DNA of 38,164 nucleotides from Phascolarctobacterium_B sp045598345 (GCA_045598345.1 JAZLLX010000005.1:1-38164); one strand, 5' to 3'. Shown: positions 15,973 to 25,939, counted from the first letter of the stretch. The notes: generated by a model from the sequence alone, not told the origin. Made by a program: numbers and translations.

Positions 15973-17757
15973 TTATTCTTCCTTTTTCAATCCAACTGTT
16001 TTAATATGCAGTTCACGCATTTGTTTTTCCACAACAGAATCAGGAGCACCGGTCATCAGGCAGGACGCATCCTTGGTCTTCGGGAAGGCAATAACATCAC
16101 GGATGGAACTGCGTTTGGCCATAATCATAATCAACCTGTCCAGACCAAAAGCCAGACCGCCGTGCGGAGGCGCACCATATTCAAAGGCGCCCATCATAAA
16201 ACCAAACTTAGTTTCTGCCTCTTCATCAGAAAGGCCGATGGCTTGGAAGACCTTCTTTTGAATATCTCTTCTGTGAATACGGATGGAACCGCCGCCGATT
16301 TCCGTACCGTTCAATACCATATCATAGGCCTTGGCATAAACTTTGCCCGGGTCGGTCATCAACTTGTCCAAGTCCTCTTCTCTTGGCATAGTGAAAGGAT
16401 GGTGCATTGCCACCCAGCGCTTGTCTTCTTCGCTGTATTCAAACATGGGGAAATCAATTACCCAGAGGAATGCCAATTTGTCCGGGTCAATCAAATTCAT
16501 CCGTTTTGCCATTTCAATACGCAAAGCGCCCAATGCCTGTACGGTGGTTGCCCACTTGTCTGCCACCATCAAAATCAAATCATTGGCTTCCGCTTTGGCC
16601 GCCGCCACAATCTTTGCCATTTGCTCTTCACTGAAGAACTTGGCAATAGGACTTTTAATACTGCCGTCAGGTTGCACCTGAATCCATGCCAATCCCTTGG
16701 CACCATAAATACCAACAAAATCAACCAATCCGTCCAATTCCCTGCGGGCGATGCCTGCATCACCTTTGACGGTGATTCCCTTAACAACACCACCGGCTTC
16801 AAGAATTGAATTAAACACCTTAAAATCACTGCCCTTCACAGTTTCGCTCAAATCAAAGAGTGGCATTTCAAAACGCATATCCGGCTTGTCGCTGCCGTAA
16901 GTGTTCATAGCATCATCCCAAGTCATACGCAAGAAAGGTGCTTTAATATCCCTGCCCAACGCACCCTTGAAAATGTACTGCATCAGTCCTTCCATCATAT
17001 CCAGAATATCATCCACTTCAATAAAACTCATTTCAATATCCAGTTGGGTGAATTCCGGCTGACGGTCCGCACGCAAGTCCTCATCCCGGAAGCAACGGGC
17101 AATTTGGAAATATCTTTCCATGCCTGCCACCATTAAAATTTGTTTGAAAATTTGCGGGGACTGGGGCAAAGCAAAGAACTTGCCCGGATTCACACGGCTG
17201 GGCACAAGATAATCCCTTGCACCTTCAGGCGTTGATTTGCAAAGCATAGGTGTTTCCACCTCAATGAAATCCCTGCTGTCAAAATAGTCACGCATCAATT
17301 TGGTAACCTTATGACGCAAAATCAAATTCTTTTGCATTTCCGGCCTGCGTAAATCCAAATAACGGTATTTCAGACGCAGGTTCTCATCCGTGTCAATACC
17401 GTCCTGAATGTAGAAAGGCGGTGTTTTCGCCGCATTCAAGACCTCAATGGCATCCGCCACCACCTCAATCTTACCCGTAGCAATATTGGGGTTGATTGTT
17501 GCCTCGTCACGCAGACGAATCTTGCCGCTTACCTTAATAACATATTCATTGCGGATATCCTCCGCCACTTTGAAATCCTGGGCAGTCGTATCAGGGTCTG
17601 CAACCACTTGCACAATACCGCTGCGGTCACGCAAATCCACGAAAATCAAACCGCCGTGGTCCCTCCGTTTGGATACCCAACCGCACAAAACAACACTCTG
17701 ACCCGCCTGTTCCACGGTCAATTTGCCACAATGGGCATTTCTCTTTGCACTAATCAT
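15973..17757 (-). CDS. aspS: Aspartyl-tRNA synthetase
   Basis: Class II synthetase of 594 residues, the usual bacterial size including the GAD insertion domain. An N-terminal OB-fold anticodon domain (VVLCGWVSKRRDHGGLIFVDLRDRSG) is followed by motif 2 (FRDEDLRADRQPEFTQLDIEMSF) and motif 3 (GLAFGLDRLIM). It is the last gene of the lapA-recJ-relA operon and overlaps hisS by ATGA. Whether it also charges tRNA-Asn cannot be decided here. Confidence 0.97.
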   Translation of the reverse strand: MISAKRNAHCGKLTVEQAGQSVVLCGWVSKRRDHGGLIFVDLRDRSGIVQVVADPDTTAQDFKVAEDIRNEYVIKVSGKIRLRDEATINPNIATGKIEVVADAIEVLNAAKTPPFYIQDGIDTDENLRLKYRYLDLRRPEMQKNLILRHKVTKLMRDYFDSRDFIEVETPMLCKSTPEGARDYLVPSRVNPGKFFALPQSPQIFKQILMVAGMERYFQIARCFRDEDLRADRQPEFTQLDIEMSFIEVDDILDMMEGLMQYIFKGALGRDIKAPFLRMTWDDAMNTYGSDKPDMRFEMPLFDLSETVKGSDFKVFNSILEAGGVVKGITVKGDAGIARRELDGLVDFVGIYGAKGLAWIQVQPDGSIKSPIAKFFSEEQMAKIVAAAKAEANDLILMVADKWATTVQALGALRIEMAKRMNLIDPDKLAFLWVIDFPMFEYSEEDKRWVAMHHPFTMPREEDLDKLMTDPGKVYAKAYDMVLNGTEIGGGSIRIHRRDIQKKVFQAIGLSDEEAETKFGFMMGAFEYGAPPHGGLAFGLDRLIMIMAKRSSIRDVIAFPKTKDASCLMTGAPDSVVEKQMRELHIKTVGLKKEE

Positions 17758-19016
17758 TTTTCCACCTCTTCCAATTCTTTTACAATATTTTCTACGGCGA
17801 TTTCTTTTTGTTCAGCGGTTGCCATATTCCTGAGAATTACGGAACCCCGTGCCAATTCTTCCTCGCCAAAAATAAGAACCTGTTTTGCCTGGGCCCGGTT
17901 GGCTTTTTTCATTTGGGACTTCATGCTTCCCTGGGCCAAATCAAACTCCGCTTTCAATCCCCCATGCCTTAGCTGAGCAACAGTTTTGAAGGCAACAGGG
18001 AAAACCTCTGCACCGGTTGCCACCACGAACACATCAGTCCCCTCCGCTTCAGAAGGCAAAAGATTTTGCTTTTCCAAAGCCAAAAGCACACGCTCCATAC
18101 CCATAGCGAACCCAATTCCCGGTGTGGGCGGGCCACCAATTTGCTCAATCAACCCATCATATCTGCCGCCCCCAAGTACTGCACTCTGTGCGCCCAAAGG
18201 CGGATATTGCACTTCAAAAGCAGTTTTCGTGTAATAGTCAAGCCCCCGCACCAAACTGTGGTCAACCGTATAAGGCACTCCTGCCGCATCCAAAAGTTTC
18301 TTCACCCCGGCAAAATGTTCTGCACATTCGGGGCATAAGCAATCTTCCAAAGACGGCGCCCCCACTGCCACAGCATGGCAGACATCATTTTTACAGTCCA
18401 GCAAACGCAAGGGGTTTTTGTTAAACCTTTCCTGACAATCCTTGCAAAGTTTATCCAAATGCGGACGAAAATATTCTTTCAGTTTTTCCCCATATTGGGG
18501 ACGGCACTTGGGGCAACCGACGGAATTAATCTTCAGTTCCCAGTCCTTCAAGCCCAGTTTGTTCAAAATTTCCAGCGCCAGCAAAATGGTTTCCGCATCC
18601 GCACCGGGACTTGCTGAAGCAATGGATTCCACCCCGTATTGGTGGAACTCACGGAGCCGCCCCGCCTGGGGTCTGTCATAGCGGAACATACTGCCAATAT
18701 AAAACAATTTTGTTGCCTGCTGCTCCCCATAGAGTTTATGCTCCACATAAGCACGCATGGCGCTGGCCGTATTTTCCGGCCTTAAAGTGATGGAACGCTC
18801 CCCCCTGTCCAAAAAGGTGTACATCTCCTTTTCAACAACATCCGTTGCATCCCCGATTCCCCGCTTGAACAATTCCGTATGTTCAAAAATGGGAGTGCGT
18901 ATTTCTTTGAAGCCGTAGGACGCACTGACCTGACGCAAAACACTTTCCAAATAACGCCAGGCACCTACCTCCTGCGGCAAAATATCCTTCGTCCCCCTGG
19001 GCGCTGTTGTCAGCAT
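17754..19016 (-). CDS. hisS: Histidyl-tRNA synthetase
   Basis: Class II synthetase of 420 residues. N-terminal PRGTKDILPQE, motif 2 region FYIGSMFRYDRPQAGRLREFHQYGVE, the histidine-specific LVRGLDYYTKTAFEV and GGGRYDGLIEQIGG are present, with a C-terminal anticodon-binding domain. The ATG at 19016 overlaps the permease stop by seven bases and is preceded by GAGGAG. No T-box leader is present because the gene is internal to an operon. The hisS-aspS pair downstream of relA is a common Firmicute arrangement. Confidence 0.97.
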   Translation of the reverse strand: MLTTAPRGTKDILPQEVGAWRYLESVLRQVSASYGFKEIRTPIFEHTELFKRGIGDATDVVEKEMYTFLDRGERSITLRPENTASAMRAYVEHKLYGEQQATKLFYIGSMFRYDRPQAGRLREFHQYGVESIASASPGADAETILLALEILNKLGLKDWELKINSVGCPKCRPQYGEKLKEYFRPHLDKLCKDCQERFNKNPLRLLDCKNDVCHAVAVGAPSLEDCLCPECAEHFAGVKKLLDAAGVPYTVDHSLVRGLDYYTKTAFEVQYPPLGAQSAVLGGGRYDGLIEQIGGPPTPGIGFAMGMERVLLALEKQNLLPSEAEGTDVFVVATGAEVFPVAFKTVAQLRHGGLKAEFDLAQGSMKSQMKKANRAQAKQVLIFGEEELARGSVILRNMATAEQKEIAVENIVKELEEVEK

Positions 19017-20071
19017 TTTTTCTCCTCCTCATGCCACAATTCTTTATACAACACACGATAGACCCCGGCCACAGGCACAGCAAAAAGCATACCTAAAATG
19101 CCGAAAAGTTTACCGCCAATCATCAAGGAAATCAAAAGTACCACCGCCGGCAAATCAATGGTTTTACCCATGATTTTCGGCATCAGTACATTAGCGTCAA
19201 ACAAATAGTACACACCATAGAAAAGTGCAATATAAATAGCGTGGGTTACGCTCAAATCATAAGCCGTGAAAATCGCAGCCGCCGCACCGAACACCGGTCC
19301 GAAAATAGGTATTGTTTCCGACAAAACCGCCACAAACCCAAATACCAAGGGATAACCGATACCGATACAAAAAGTCCCAAGCATAACCACAATGCCGGAA
19401 ATCAGACAAAGTTTCCCCAAACCGATAACGTAGTTTCCTAATGTCACGCCCAAATTCTTCAAAATATTCTCAACCTTAGGACGTACTTCAGGCGTGAAAA
19501 GATTCACAAACATCTGACATAGTTCCCGCCAATCCTTGAGAAAATAAAAACTCAAAAACGGCACCACAATAAGCCCCACAATATTGGCAACAATATCCAT
19601 ACTGGAGGAAATCAGACGGCGGAGCATATTGCCGATAATTCCCATAGTCCAGCCCACCAAACTGTCCGCAATGTTATTCAAATTACTGGGCAAAGTTGGA
19701 TAATTGCCGTCACGAAGAATACTCTGCCAGTCCTGCACATGAGCCCTTTGGGCATATTCAGGAAAATGGCTTACTAACTCATTGACCTGATTTAACAAGG
19801 GCGGTGCAATTACTGCCACCAGCAAAGAAATAAAAAGAATGAAAACTACAAAGCTCAAAAAGATTGCCACCCCGCGGGAAATGTGAATCGTACCCCTTCC
19901 CATGGTCAGTTTTTCAAAACAATGCACAATGGGCGCCAAAAGAAAACTCAGTGCCAGCGCCAAAAACAAAGGGAACAGAAATCCGCTGAGCACATAGAGA
20001 ATGTATGAGCCCGCCACTGCAACAAACAATTTGAAAACTACACTTTTACGAATTTGCGAAAAAGTAATCAT
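19010..20071 (-). CDS. AI-2E family (PF01594-type) membrane permease
   Basis: A 353-residue polytopic membrane protein with about eight hydrophobic segments. The family pattern includes the N-terminal pair of helices (GFLFPLFLALALSFLLAPIV), a central soluble stretch, IVGLIVVPFLSFYFLKDW, and the C-terminal LPAVVLLISLMIGGKLFGILGMLFAVPVAG. Members include AI-2 exporters, Na+/H+ antiporters and proteins with unknown cargo, so the substrate is not predicted. ATG 20071 overlaps the upstream TGA (ATGA) and gives the better N-terminus than the longer frame. Confidence 0.88.
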   Translation of the reverse strand: MITFSQIRKSVVFKLFVAVAGSYILYVLSGFLFPLFLALALSFLLAPIVHCFEKLTMGRGTIHISRGVAIFLSFVVFILFISLLVAVIAPPLLNQVNELVSHFPEYAQRAHVQDWQSILRDGNYPTLPSNLNNIADSLVGWTMGIIGNMLRRLISSSMDIVANIVGLIVVPFLSFYFLKDWRELCQMFVNLFTPEVRPKVENILKNLGVTLGNYVIGLGKLCLISGIVVMLGTFCIGIGYPLVFGFVAVLSETIPIFGPVFGAAAAIFTAYDLSVTHAIYIALFYGVYYLFDANVLMPKIMGKTIDLPAVVLLISLMIGGKLFGILGMLFAVPVAGVYRVLYKELWHEEEKKC

Positions 20072-20688
20072 TGCAAAAATGGATTCCTCCGCTTTTCCCA
20101 ATCCACCGTTGTAGACGGCCCATGACCGGGCAGCAGTTCAGTTTTATCGTCCAACACCAAAATCTTTTCCTTTATGCTTTGCAGAAGTCGGGGGTAAGAC
20201 CCGCCGGGAAAATCAGTCCTGCCAATGGATTCGCAAAAAATAGTGTCACCGCAAAAAACCACATCCCCGGAATGAAGGCAAACCCCGCCGGGAGTATGGC
20301 CGGGAGTTGCGAGCACCTTGAAAGTCATGCCTGCTTCCGTAACCTCATCCCCTTGAGCAAAAAACTTGTCCGGGTCCGGGCAAACCAAATCCGTGCCGAA
20401 GAAAGCCGCCAAACTGCTCTGGGGATTTTTCAACATGGGTGCATCTTCCTTGCTGATATAAACCTTTGCCCCGGTGTATTCCTTGATTTCATTCAAAGCC
20501 CCGATATGGTCCATGTGACCGTGGGTCAGAAAAATAGCCGAAACTTTCACCGCCAGTTCTTTTAACAAACTGATGATTAGTTCAGGACTGCCCCCCGGGT
20601 CAACCACCACTGCCTCATTATTCTTTTCATTCACCGCAACATAGCAATTTGTGCCAATGGGTGCAACTTCCAACTGATGTATTTTCAT
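20068..20688 (-). CDS. Metallo-beta-lactamase-fold hydrolase (glyoxalase II-like)
   Basis: A 206-residue YcbL/GloB-like hydrolase. The metal-binding THGHMDHIG is at 55-63, with later ligands in TPGHTPGG and CGDTIF, and GHGPSTT near the C-terminus. GAGGAGG precedes the ATG at 20688, 10 bases after the relA stop. A small MBL-fold gene between relA and hisS is a recurrent Firmicute neighbourhood; the substrate is probably a thioester such as S-lactoylglutathione-like compounds, but this is inferred from family only. Confidence 0.9.
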   Translation of the reverse strand: MKIHQLEVAPIGTNCYVAVNEKNNEAVVVDPGGSPELIISLLKELAVKVSAIFLTHGHMDHIGALNEIKEYTGAKVYISKEDAPMLKNPQSSLAAFFGTDLVCPDPDKFFAQGDEVTEAGMTFKVLATPGHTPGGVCLHSGDVVFCGDTIFCESIGRTDFPGGSYPRLLQSIKEKILVLDDKTELLPGHGPSTTVDWEKRRNPFLQ

Positions 20689-20698
20689 AAAGTCCTCC

Positions 20699-22912
20699 TC
20701 AAATAAAGGTTGCCCTTTCCACACTGAATACGCCCCTGACCCGGCGAATCCTGTTCATAACATACTCCAACTGCTGCAGAGTGGTTATTTCAATTCCCAA
20801 GGTGGTTATGGCATTTTTGGAATTGTTGTCTATGTGACTGTTCACGCTGTAGAGATTCAGTTTGGCATCCGTGGTAATAGTCATGATATCTGCCATCATC
20901 CCCGGCTTGTTTTCAGAAACAATAATGATATTGACCTTGTAAATCTTGTCCAAACTTACATCCCAGGAAACCTCAATCATCCTTTCCTGCTCGGAAAGAT
21001 TGTTTTTCAAAACATGCACACAGTCCCTTCTGTGCACGCTCACCCCGCTGCCCCGGGTAATGTAACCCACTATGGAATCACCGGGAATAGGATTGCAGCA
21101 ACGGGCCAATTTGACCATGAGCCCCGACTCCCCCTTAACCAAAATACCATGACTGGAAACAGATTTGGAAACACGGGGCTTGAGCCCCGCCAAAAGGGTG
21201 GTCAAATCCTTGGAATTGTTTATCTGCTGTTCCTTTTTGTAGAAGTCAACCAGTTTGGTAATGACCGTATGAATGGTCAGACCACCGTAACCAATGGCCG
21301 CATACATATTGTCCTCATTGTCAATATGCAGTTTGGTATAAATCTTCTCCAACTTCTCCGCCGTGGCAAAGGTTTTTATATCATACCCCAAGTGCCTGAT
21401 TTCATCCTCAAGCATTTCCCTGCCCTTGGCAATGTTTTCTTCCCGCCGCTCCTTCTTGAACCAGTTGCGGATTTTGTTACGGGTATCATTGCTGCCGCAA
21501 ATCTTCATCCAGTCACGGCTGGGGCCGTTACTTGTCTTTGAAGTAATGACCTCCACAATATCCCCGTTTTTCAACTTGGTATCAAGATGCACAATGCGTC
21601 CGTTAATCTTGGCGCCTGTGCAACGGTTGCCCACATCCGTATGAATACGGTAGGCAAAATCAATGGGCACTGCCCCCTGCGGCAAATCAATTACATCCCC
21701 CCGGGGCGTGAAAACAAAAACCTCATCACCGAAAATGTCCGTCTTTACCGTATCCACAAAATCACTGGCATCATTAACTTCCTTATGCCATTCCAAAAGC
21801 TGGCGGATCCAGTTTAACTTTACGTCAAACTTGCTGTCCCTGCCCCCCTCGGAGTTCCCCTGTTTCTTATAACGCCAATGGGCCGCCACACCATATTCGC
21901 TGACCCTGTGCATTTCAAAAGTACGGATTTGAATCTCCAAAGGTTGGCCCGCATTGCTCAACACCGTTGTATGCAAGGACTGGTAACCGTTGGACTTGGG
22001 CACTGCAACATAATCCTTAAACTTGCCGGGAATAGGTTTCCAAAGGGTATGCACCATACCAAGAACCCCATAACAGTCCTGCACCGAATCCACCAGCACC
22101 CGCACCGCCAGCAAGTCATAAATCTCATTGATATCATTGGTCCTGTACTTAATCATTTTTTTATGGATGCTGTAAAAATTCTTGGGCCTGCCCTGAATCT
22201 CATAATGGATTCCGGCCTCCTCCAGTTTCTTCTTCAGCACTTCCATAGCCGCATGGACCATTGCTTCCCGTTCCTGCCGCTTGACCTTAACGCCCTGTTG
22301 CAGTTGGGCATAAATTTCCGGCTGGGTATAACGGAAAGCCCAATCTTCCAATTCCCACTTAATGGCGTGAATACCAAGGCGGTTTGCCAAAGGGGCATAA
22401 ATCTCCAAAGTTTCCTCAGAAATCCTGCTCTGCTTATATTCCGGCATAAATTTGATGGTACGCATATTATGCAGCCGGTCCGCCAGTTTGATCAGCACCA
22501 CCCGGATATCCTTGGCCATGGCCAAAAACATCTTCCTGTAATTTTCAATCTGCCGCTCTTCCTTGCTGACATAGGCAATCTTGCCAAGTTTGGTGACACC
22601 GTCCACCAAAAGGGCAACCTCATCCCCAAACCTGCGTTTAATATCATCAATGGAAAAAGCGGTGTCCTCCACCACATCATGCAAAAATGCTGCCGCCAAA
22701 CATTTTTCATCCATCCTGAGGCCGGACAAAATCCCTGCCACACCGATGGGATGGGTAATGTAGGGCTCACCCGACATACGCGCCTGATCCCTGTGCGCCT
22801 CTTCTGCCAGTTCAAAGGCCTTACGCACAAAGTCAATCTGCCCGTCCGTCATATATTGTTCAATTGTTGTAAAAATATCGTCCAAAGCGACAATACTGGC
22901 AACATTATGCAT
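20699..22912 (-). CDS. relA: Bifunctional (p)ppGpp synthetase/hydrolase (Rel)
   Basis: Controls the stringent response. The protein is 737 residues. The hydrolase HD domain is intact (H54, HD at 78-79 in FLHDVVEDT). The synthetase domain has YDLLAVRVLVDSVQDCYGVLG and GYQSLHTTV. The TGS domain follows (VFTPRGDVIDLPQGAVPIDFAY), then a zinc-finger/helical region (ARCCNPIPGDSIVGYI) and a C-terminal ACT domain. Both catalytic halves look functional, as expected for the single Rel of Firmicutes. GAGG lies nine bases before ATG 22912. Confidence 0.96.
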   Translation of the reverse strand: MHNVASIVALDDIFTTIEQYMTDGQIDFVRKAFELAEEAHRDQARMSGEPYITHPIGVAGILSGLRMDEKCLAAAFLHDVVEDTAFSIDDIKRRFGDEVALLVDGVTKLGKIAYVSKEERQIENYRKMFLAMAKDIRVVLIKLADRLHNMRTIKFMPEYKQSRISEETLEIYAPLANRLGIHAIKWELEDWAFRYTQPEIYAQLQQGVKVKRQEREAMVHAAMEVLKKKLEEAGIHYEIQGRPKNFYSIHKKMIKYRTNDINEIYDLLAVRVLVDSVQDCYGVLGMVHTLWKPIPGKFKDYVAVPKSNGYQSLHTTVLSNAGQPLEIQIRTFEMHRVSEYGVAAHWRYKKQGNSEGGRDSKFDVKLNWIRQLLEWHKEVNDASDFVDTVKTDIFGDEVFVFTPRGDVIDLPQGAVPIDFAYRIHTDVGNRCTGAKINGRIVHLDTKLKNGDIVEVITSKTSNGPSRDWMKICGSNDTRNKIRNWFKKERREENIAKGREMLEDEIRHLGYDIKTFATAEKLEKIYTKLHIDNEDNMYAAIGYGGLTIHTVITKLVDFYKKEQQINNSKDLTTLLAGLKPRVSKSVSSHGILVKGESGLMVKLARCCNPIPGDSIVGYITRGSGVSVHRRDCVHVLKNNLSEQERMIEVSWDVSLDKIYKVNIIIVSENKPGMMADIMTITTDAKLNLYSVNSHIDNNSKNAITTLGIEITTLQQLEYVMNRIRRVRGVFSVERATFI

Positions 22913-22923
22913 CTAAAAAAACC

Positions 22924-25248
22924 TCAGTCCATCCGCAAAAGATCGTAACGGCTGATACGCAAATTTTCCGAACAAATTTTAGAATATTTCTGTCTTGTTT
23001 CATTCAAGGACAGGAACAAGGGTGAAGAAGCAATATCCACCTTAACAAACTTCATATCCTTCACCATATCCCCATCCAGTTCCACCAGACCCAGTTCCTG
23101 CAAAACCTGCAAACTGGCAATATGCAGATTGGAGTTTTCACTGATAATTGATTTATAGTTGAAACTGCCGTTCTTGTCAAAAATGCCCTTGTAGAACAAA
23201 TAAATGCTCCGCATGGAATTCAAATCCGGATGGCTGGCAAAGAACAGTTTGTAGTCCTCATTGTTGTAGAGAATTACTATCCGCTTTACCTGTGCCGGCA
23301 AATTACGGATAAGTTCCTTAACCTGCACCACGGGCAAATCATACAGCACCACAGTTGTACCGCTGACCGCATAAAGTTCATCATAATTGCGAATATTCAA
23401 ATATTGCAGATTGTTCCCCAAATGTCGGGCGAACACATCCCGGTGCACATCCTTGTCCCCATTAACAAGAACCTCCAAATTGCTCTCACCATGCACCAGT
23501 TCCCCCAACACCTTCAATTTGTCCTTTTCCCCGTGGCGGAAATCAAAAACCGCCAGTTTGGGAACCATGGTCAGCACATTCAACTGCACCGAAACATTAT
23601 TGTTCCACTCATTCGGAAAGGGCTGGAAAGCAATATCCGCCACCGTGCCCTGAGTATCCAGCACCCTGGCAAACTCCGGCTGATGCCAGACCACACCACG
23701 ATAAAAGGACTCACCCTTGGCCACCTCAAAACTCAAATGATTTTTTTGCGCCCCCATATAGCGGTAATTTCTGAGTTTGATATTCCTGTAAGCAAAAATA
23801 GGGGCAGGATTCTCACAACCGTAGGGCTCCAGCAAACTCATCTGTTCCACATCCCTGATGGTAATATATTTGTCCTTAAGTTCCACATCCACATGTTGCA
23901 CATGCCGGAACTCCTCCGGCCGCAAGGTATTCCTAACATATTCTTTAAAATGTTGCTTGAATGCGTCAAAATTTTCCGTCTTAATGGAAAGCCCCGCCGC
24001 CTGCCTGTGGCCGCCAAACTTTTCAATATCCCCGGCCACCGCACAAAGGGCGTCATAAATATTCAAAGGGGCAATACTGCGGCAACTGCCCTTGCAAAAC
24101 TCCCCGTCCTCGCTGAACAGAATGACGGGCAAATGATACCTTTCCACCAGCCGGGAAGCCACAATACCGATAACCCCCTGATGCCAATTGGGCGACTTCA
24201 AAATGATGGCAGTGTCCACATGCTCTTCCTGGGCCAAAAGTTGCTCCGCCTCTTCCAAAATCCCCGTACTGATTTGTTGCCGCTCCAAATTCTCGGTGTC
24301 CAGCAACGCAGCCAGTTCCGCCGCCCGTTCCTCATTCTCCGTGGTCAGAAGTTCCACCGCCAAACTGGCGTTTCCCAACCTGCCCACCGCATTCAGACGG
24401 GGCGCCAAAGTAAAAGCAATCCTGTCCGCACTAACCTTGGAATTGTCCGGCAGGGACTTGTTGACCAAAGCCCTCAAACCCACGGACTTGGTATTAACAA
24501 AATTTTTCAAACCCCGGCGTACAATCTCACGGTTCTCGTCCAAAAGCGGCACAATATCCGCCACAGTGCCCAAAGCGACAAACTCCAAATATTCCTGCCA
24601 CTCCCTGCCCTGCCTCTCGGCCAACGCCTGACACAATTTGAACACCACACCCACACCGCACAAATCCTTGAAGGGATAAGTGCAGTCAGGCCGGTGGGGA
24701 TTAATCACCGCCACCGCCGTAGGAATAATTTCCGGCACCGTATGATGGTCGGTCACAATCACATCCATGCCCTTGGGACAGTTGGCAATCTCCACATGAT
24801 TGCTGATGCCGCAGTCCGCCGTAATCAAAAGGGTTGTACCCCCTGCCGCAATATTTTCCAAAGCGGCGCTGTTCAAACCGTAACCCTCATTTTTACGTTG
24901 GGGAATATAACTCCCCACAAGGGCGGAACAGCTCCGCAAATATTGAATCAGCAAACTGGAAGCCGTAATCCCGTCCACATCATAATCACCATAAACAGTT
25001 ATCTTCTCATTATTGGCAAGGGCCCGCTCAATCCGTTCACAGGCCAAGTCCATATCCTTCAGCAAAAAAGGATCATAAAAAGGTTTCTCCTTGCCGAACA
25101 AAAACTCCCGCATAGCGGCCGCATCTGCAAAACCTCTTGAAAGCAGCACGCTTGTCACCAACGAACTGACCCCCAGTTCATCCGCCAGTTGCCTTGCCCT
25201 GGGACTGTCTATTTCGCTAATCTCTAAAATCTTCTCCTTAAAAATCAT
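22924..25248 (-). CDS. recJ: Single-stranded-DNA-specific exonuclease RecJ
   Basis: A 5'-3' ssDNA exonuclease in recombination and base-excision repair. The protein is 774 residues. DHH phosphoesterase motifs are present: GDYDVDG (DYDVDG at 88-93), ADCGISNH (about 144-151), VTDHHTVPE (DHH 167-169) and later GGHRQAAGLSI of the DHHA1 domain. The OB domain follows. A C-terminal extension of about 200 residues beyond the E. coli-type core is typical of Firmicute RecJ. It starts by ATGA overlap with the lapA-like gene. Confidence 0.95.
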   Translation of the reverse strand: MIFKEKILEISEIDSPRARQLADELGVSSLVTSVLLSRGFADAAAMREFLFGKEKPFYDPFLLKDMDLACERIERALANNEKITVYGDYDVDGITASSLLIQYLRSCSALVGSYIPQRKNEGYGLNSAALENIAAGGTTLLITADCGISNHVEIANCPKGMDVIVTDHHTVPEIIPTAVAVINPHRPDCTYPFKDLCGVGVVFKLCQALAERQGREWQEYLEFVALGTVADIVPLLDENREIVRRGLKNFVNTKSVGLRALVNKSLPDNSKVSADRIAFTLAPRLNAVGRLGNASLAVELLTTENEERAAELAALLDTENLERQQISTGILEEAEQLLAQEEHVDTAIILKSPNWHQGVIGIVASRLVERYHLPVILFSEDGEFCKGSCRSIAPLNIYDALCAVAGDIEKFGGHRQAAGLSIKTENFDAFKQHFKEYVRNTLRPEEFRHVQHVDVELKDKYITIRDVEQMSLLEPYGCENPAPIFAYRNIKLRNYRYMGAQKNHLSFEVAKGESFYRGVVWHQPEFARVLDTQGTVADIAFQPFPNEWNNNVSVQLNVLTMVPKLAVFDFRHGEKDKLKVLGELVHGESNLEVLVNGDKDVHRDVFARHLGNNLQYLNIRNYDELYAVSGTTVVLYDLPVVQVKELIRNLPAQVKRIVILYNNEDYKLFFASHPDLNSMRSIYLFYKGIFDKNGSFNYKSIISENSNLHIASLQVLQELGLVELDGDMVKDMKFVKVDIASSPLFLSLNETRQKYSKICSENLRISRYDLLRMD

Positions 25249-25646
25249 AGTTGAACCTTCGCTGCCTCATCCGGCTTCTTCTCCTCAGCGGGCTTGTCCG
25301 CAGGGGAAGTGGCAGCATCCTCCACCTTCACTTCTTCACTCTCCACATTCACCGTATGCACCGGCTCGGTCAAAAGAGCAATATTGGCCTTCAAATCATC
25401 CACCTGCTTGTTCAGGCGTTTGATTTCCTGATTATTCCTATGGTTTGTTACCCAATGTTGCAGTTTGCTGTACATCAGAATCAAGCTGGACACCAAAGCG
25501 CCGGCCAGGAAAGAACCTAAAATTACACAAATCAAAGGAATCTCAAATTGCCACAGAATAAAATTCAAAGAAGTATTGGCCCCGTTCTGCAAAGCCAACA
25601 ACGCCACAACAATACTGATAACGCTTGTTAAAATCAAATAAGGCAT
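25245..25646 (-). CDS. LapA-domain (DUF1049-like) membrane protein
   Basis: A 133-residue protein with two N-terminal membrane helices (LTSVISIVVALLALQN and IPLICVILGSFLAGALVSSLI), then a short coiled coil (NQEIKRLNKQVDDLKANI) and a Glu/Lys/Ala/Pro-rich low-complexity tail. This is the layout of the lipopolysaccharide assembly protein A domain family, which in enterobacteria takes part in LPS regulation and trafficking. ATG 25646 is preceded by AAAGGGG. It opens the seven-gene recJ-relA-hisS-aspS operon. Function in this organism is inferred only. Confidence 0.8.
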   Translation of the reverse strand: MPYLILTSVISIVVALLALQNGANTSLNFILWQFEIPLICVILGSFLAGALVSSLILMYSKLQHWVTNHRNNQEIKRLNKQVDDLKANIALLTEPVHTVNVESEEVKVEDAATSPADKPAEEKKPDEAAKVQL

Positions 25647-25685
25647 ACCCGTACCCCTTTCCACACATAAAAATAGATAACAAAT

Positions 25686-25715
25686 ATTATAATACTTTAT
25701 AAAGATATATTGCAA
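25686..25715 (-). promoter_or_regulatory. Promoter of the lapA-recJ-relA-hisS-aspS operon
   Basis: Minus-strand -35 TTGCAA (25715-25710) and -10 TATAAT (25691-25686), 18 bases apart, 40 bases before the chosen start. A heptamer array (25732-25794) begins 17 bases upstream of the -35. Confidence 0.7.
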
Positions 25716-25731
25716 GAGGGAAATGAGTTTT

Positions 25732-25794
25732 TTTAGGGTTCAGGGATTAGGGGTTAGGGGTTAGGGGAATGAGTAATTAGTAATGAGTAATTAT
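25732..25794. repeat. Nine-unit heptamer array with G-quadruplex potential
   Basis: Nine consecutive 7-base units in perfect register. The first five are of the type GTTAGGG and the last four of the type TAATGAG/TAATTAG. The four G-runs within 25743-25767, separated by loops of three or four bases, satisfy the common intramolecular G-quadruplex pattern. The array abuts the reverse-oriented core at 25795-25817. Confidence 0.85.
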
Positions 25795-25939
25795 GGTAAA
25801 ATGTTCCTGTGATTATATGGTTGGGTTTCGGGTGTTCGAGGTTATGCGAACCCTCGTCCGCCCATAAAGGGGCGGGGAACCGCCTACGAGAGCGTGTTGG
25901 CGGTGGTGGGGTGAGCAATTAGGTAGATACTTTATCTTG

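Noticed and set aside
15973..19016. T-box leaders for aspS, hisS or leuS
   Set aside because: All three genes overlap their upstream neighbours by a few bases, leaving no leader region.
23230..25140. A 636-codon open frame on the plus strand opposite recJ
   Set aside because: It is a shadow of the recJ coding strand: composition is His/Gln/Leu-biased, no domain is recognisable, and recJ is fully conserved on the other strand. The same applies to other long plus-strand frames opposite metH, relA, aspS and leuS.
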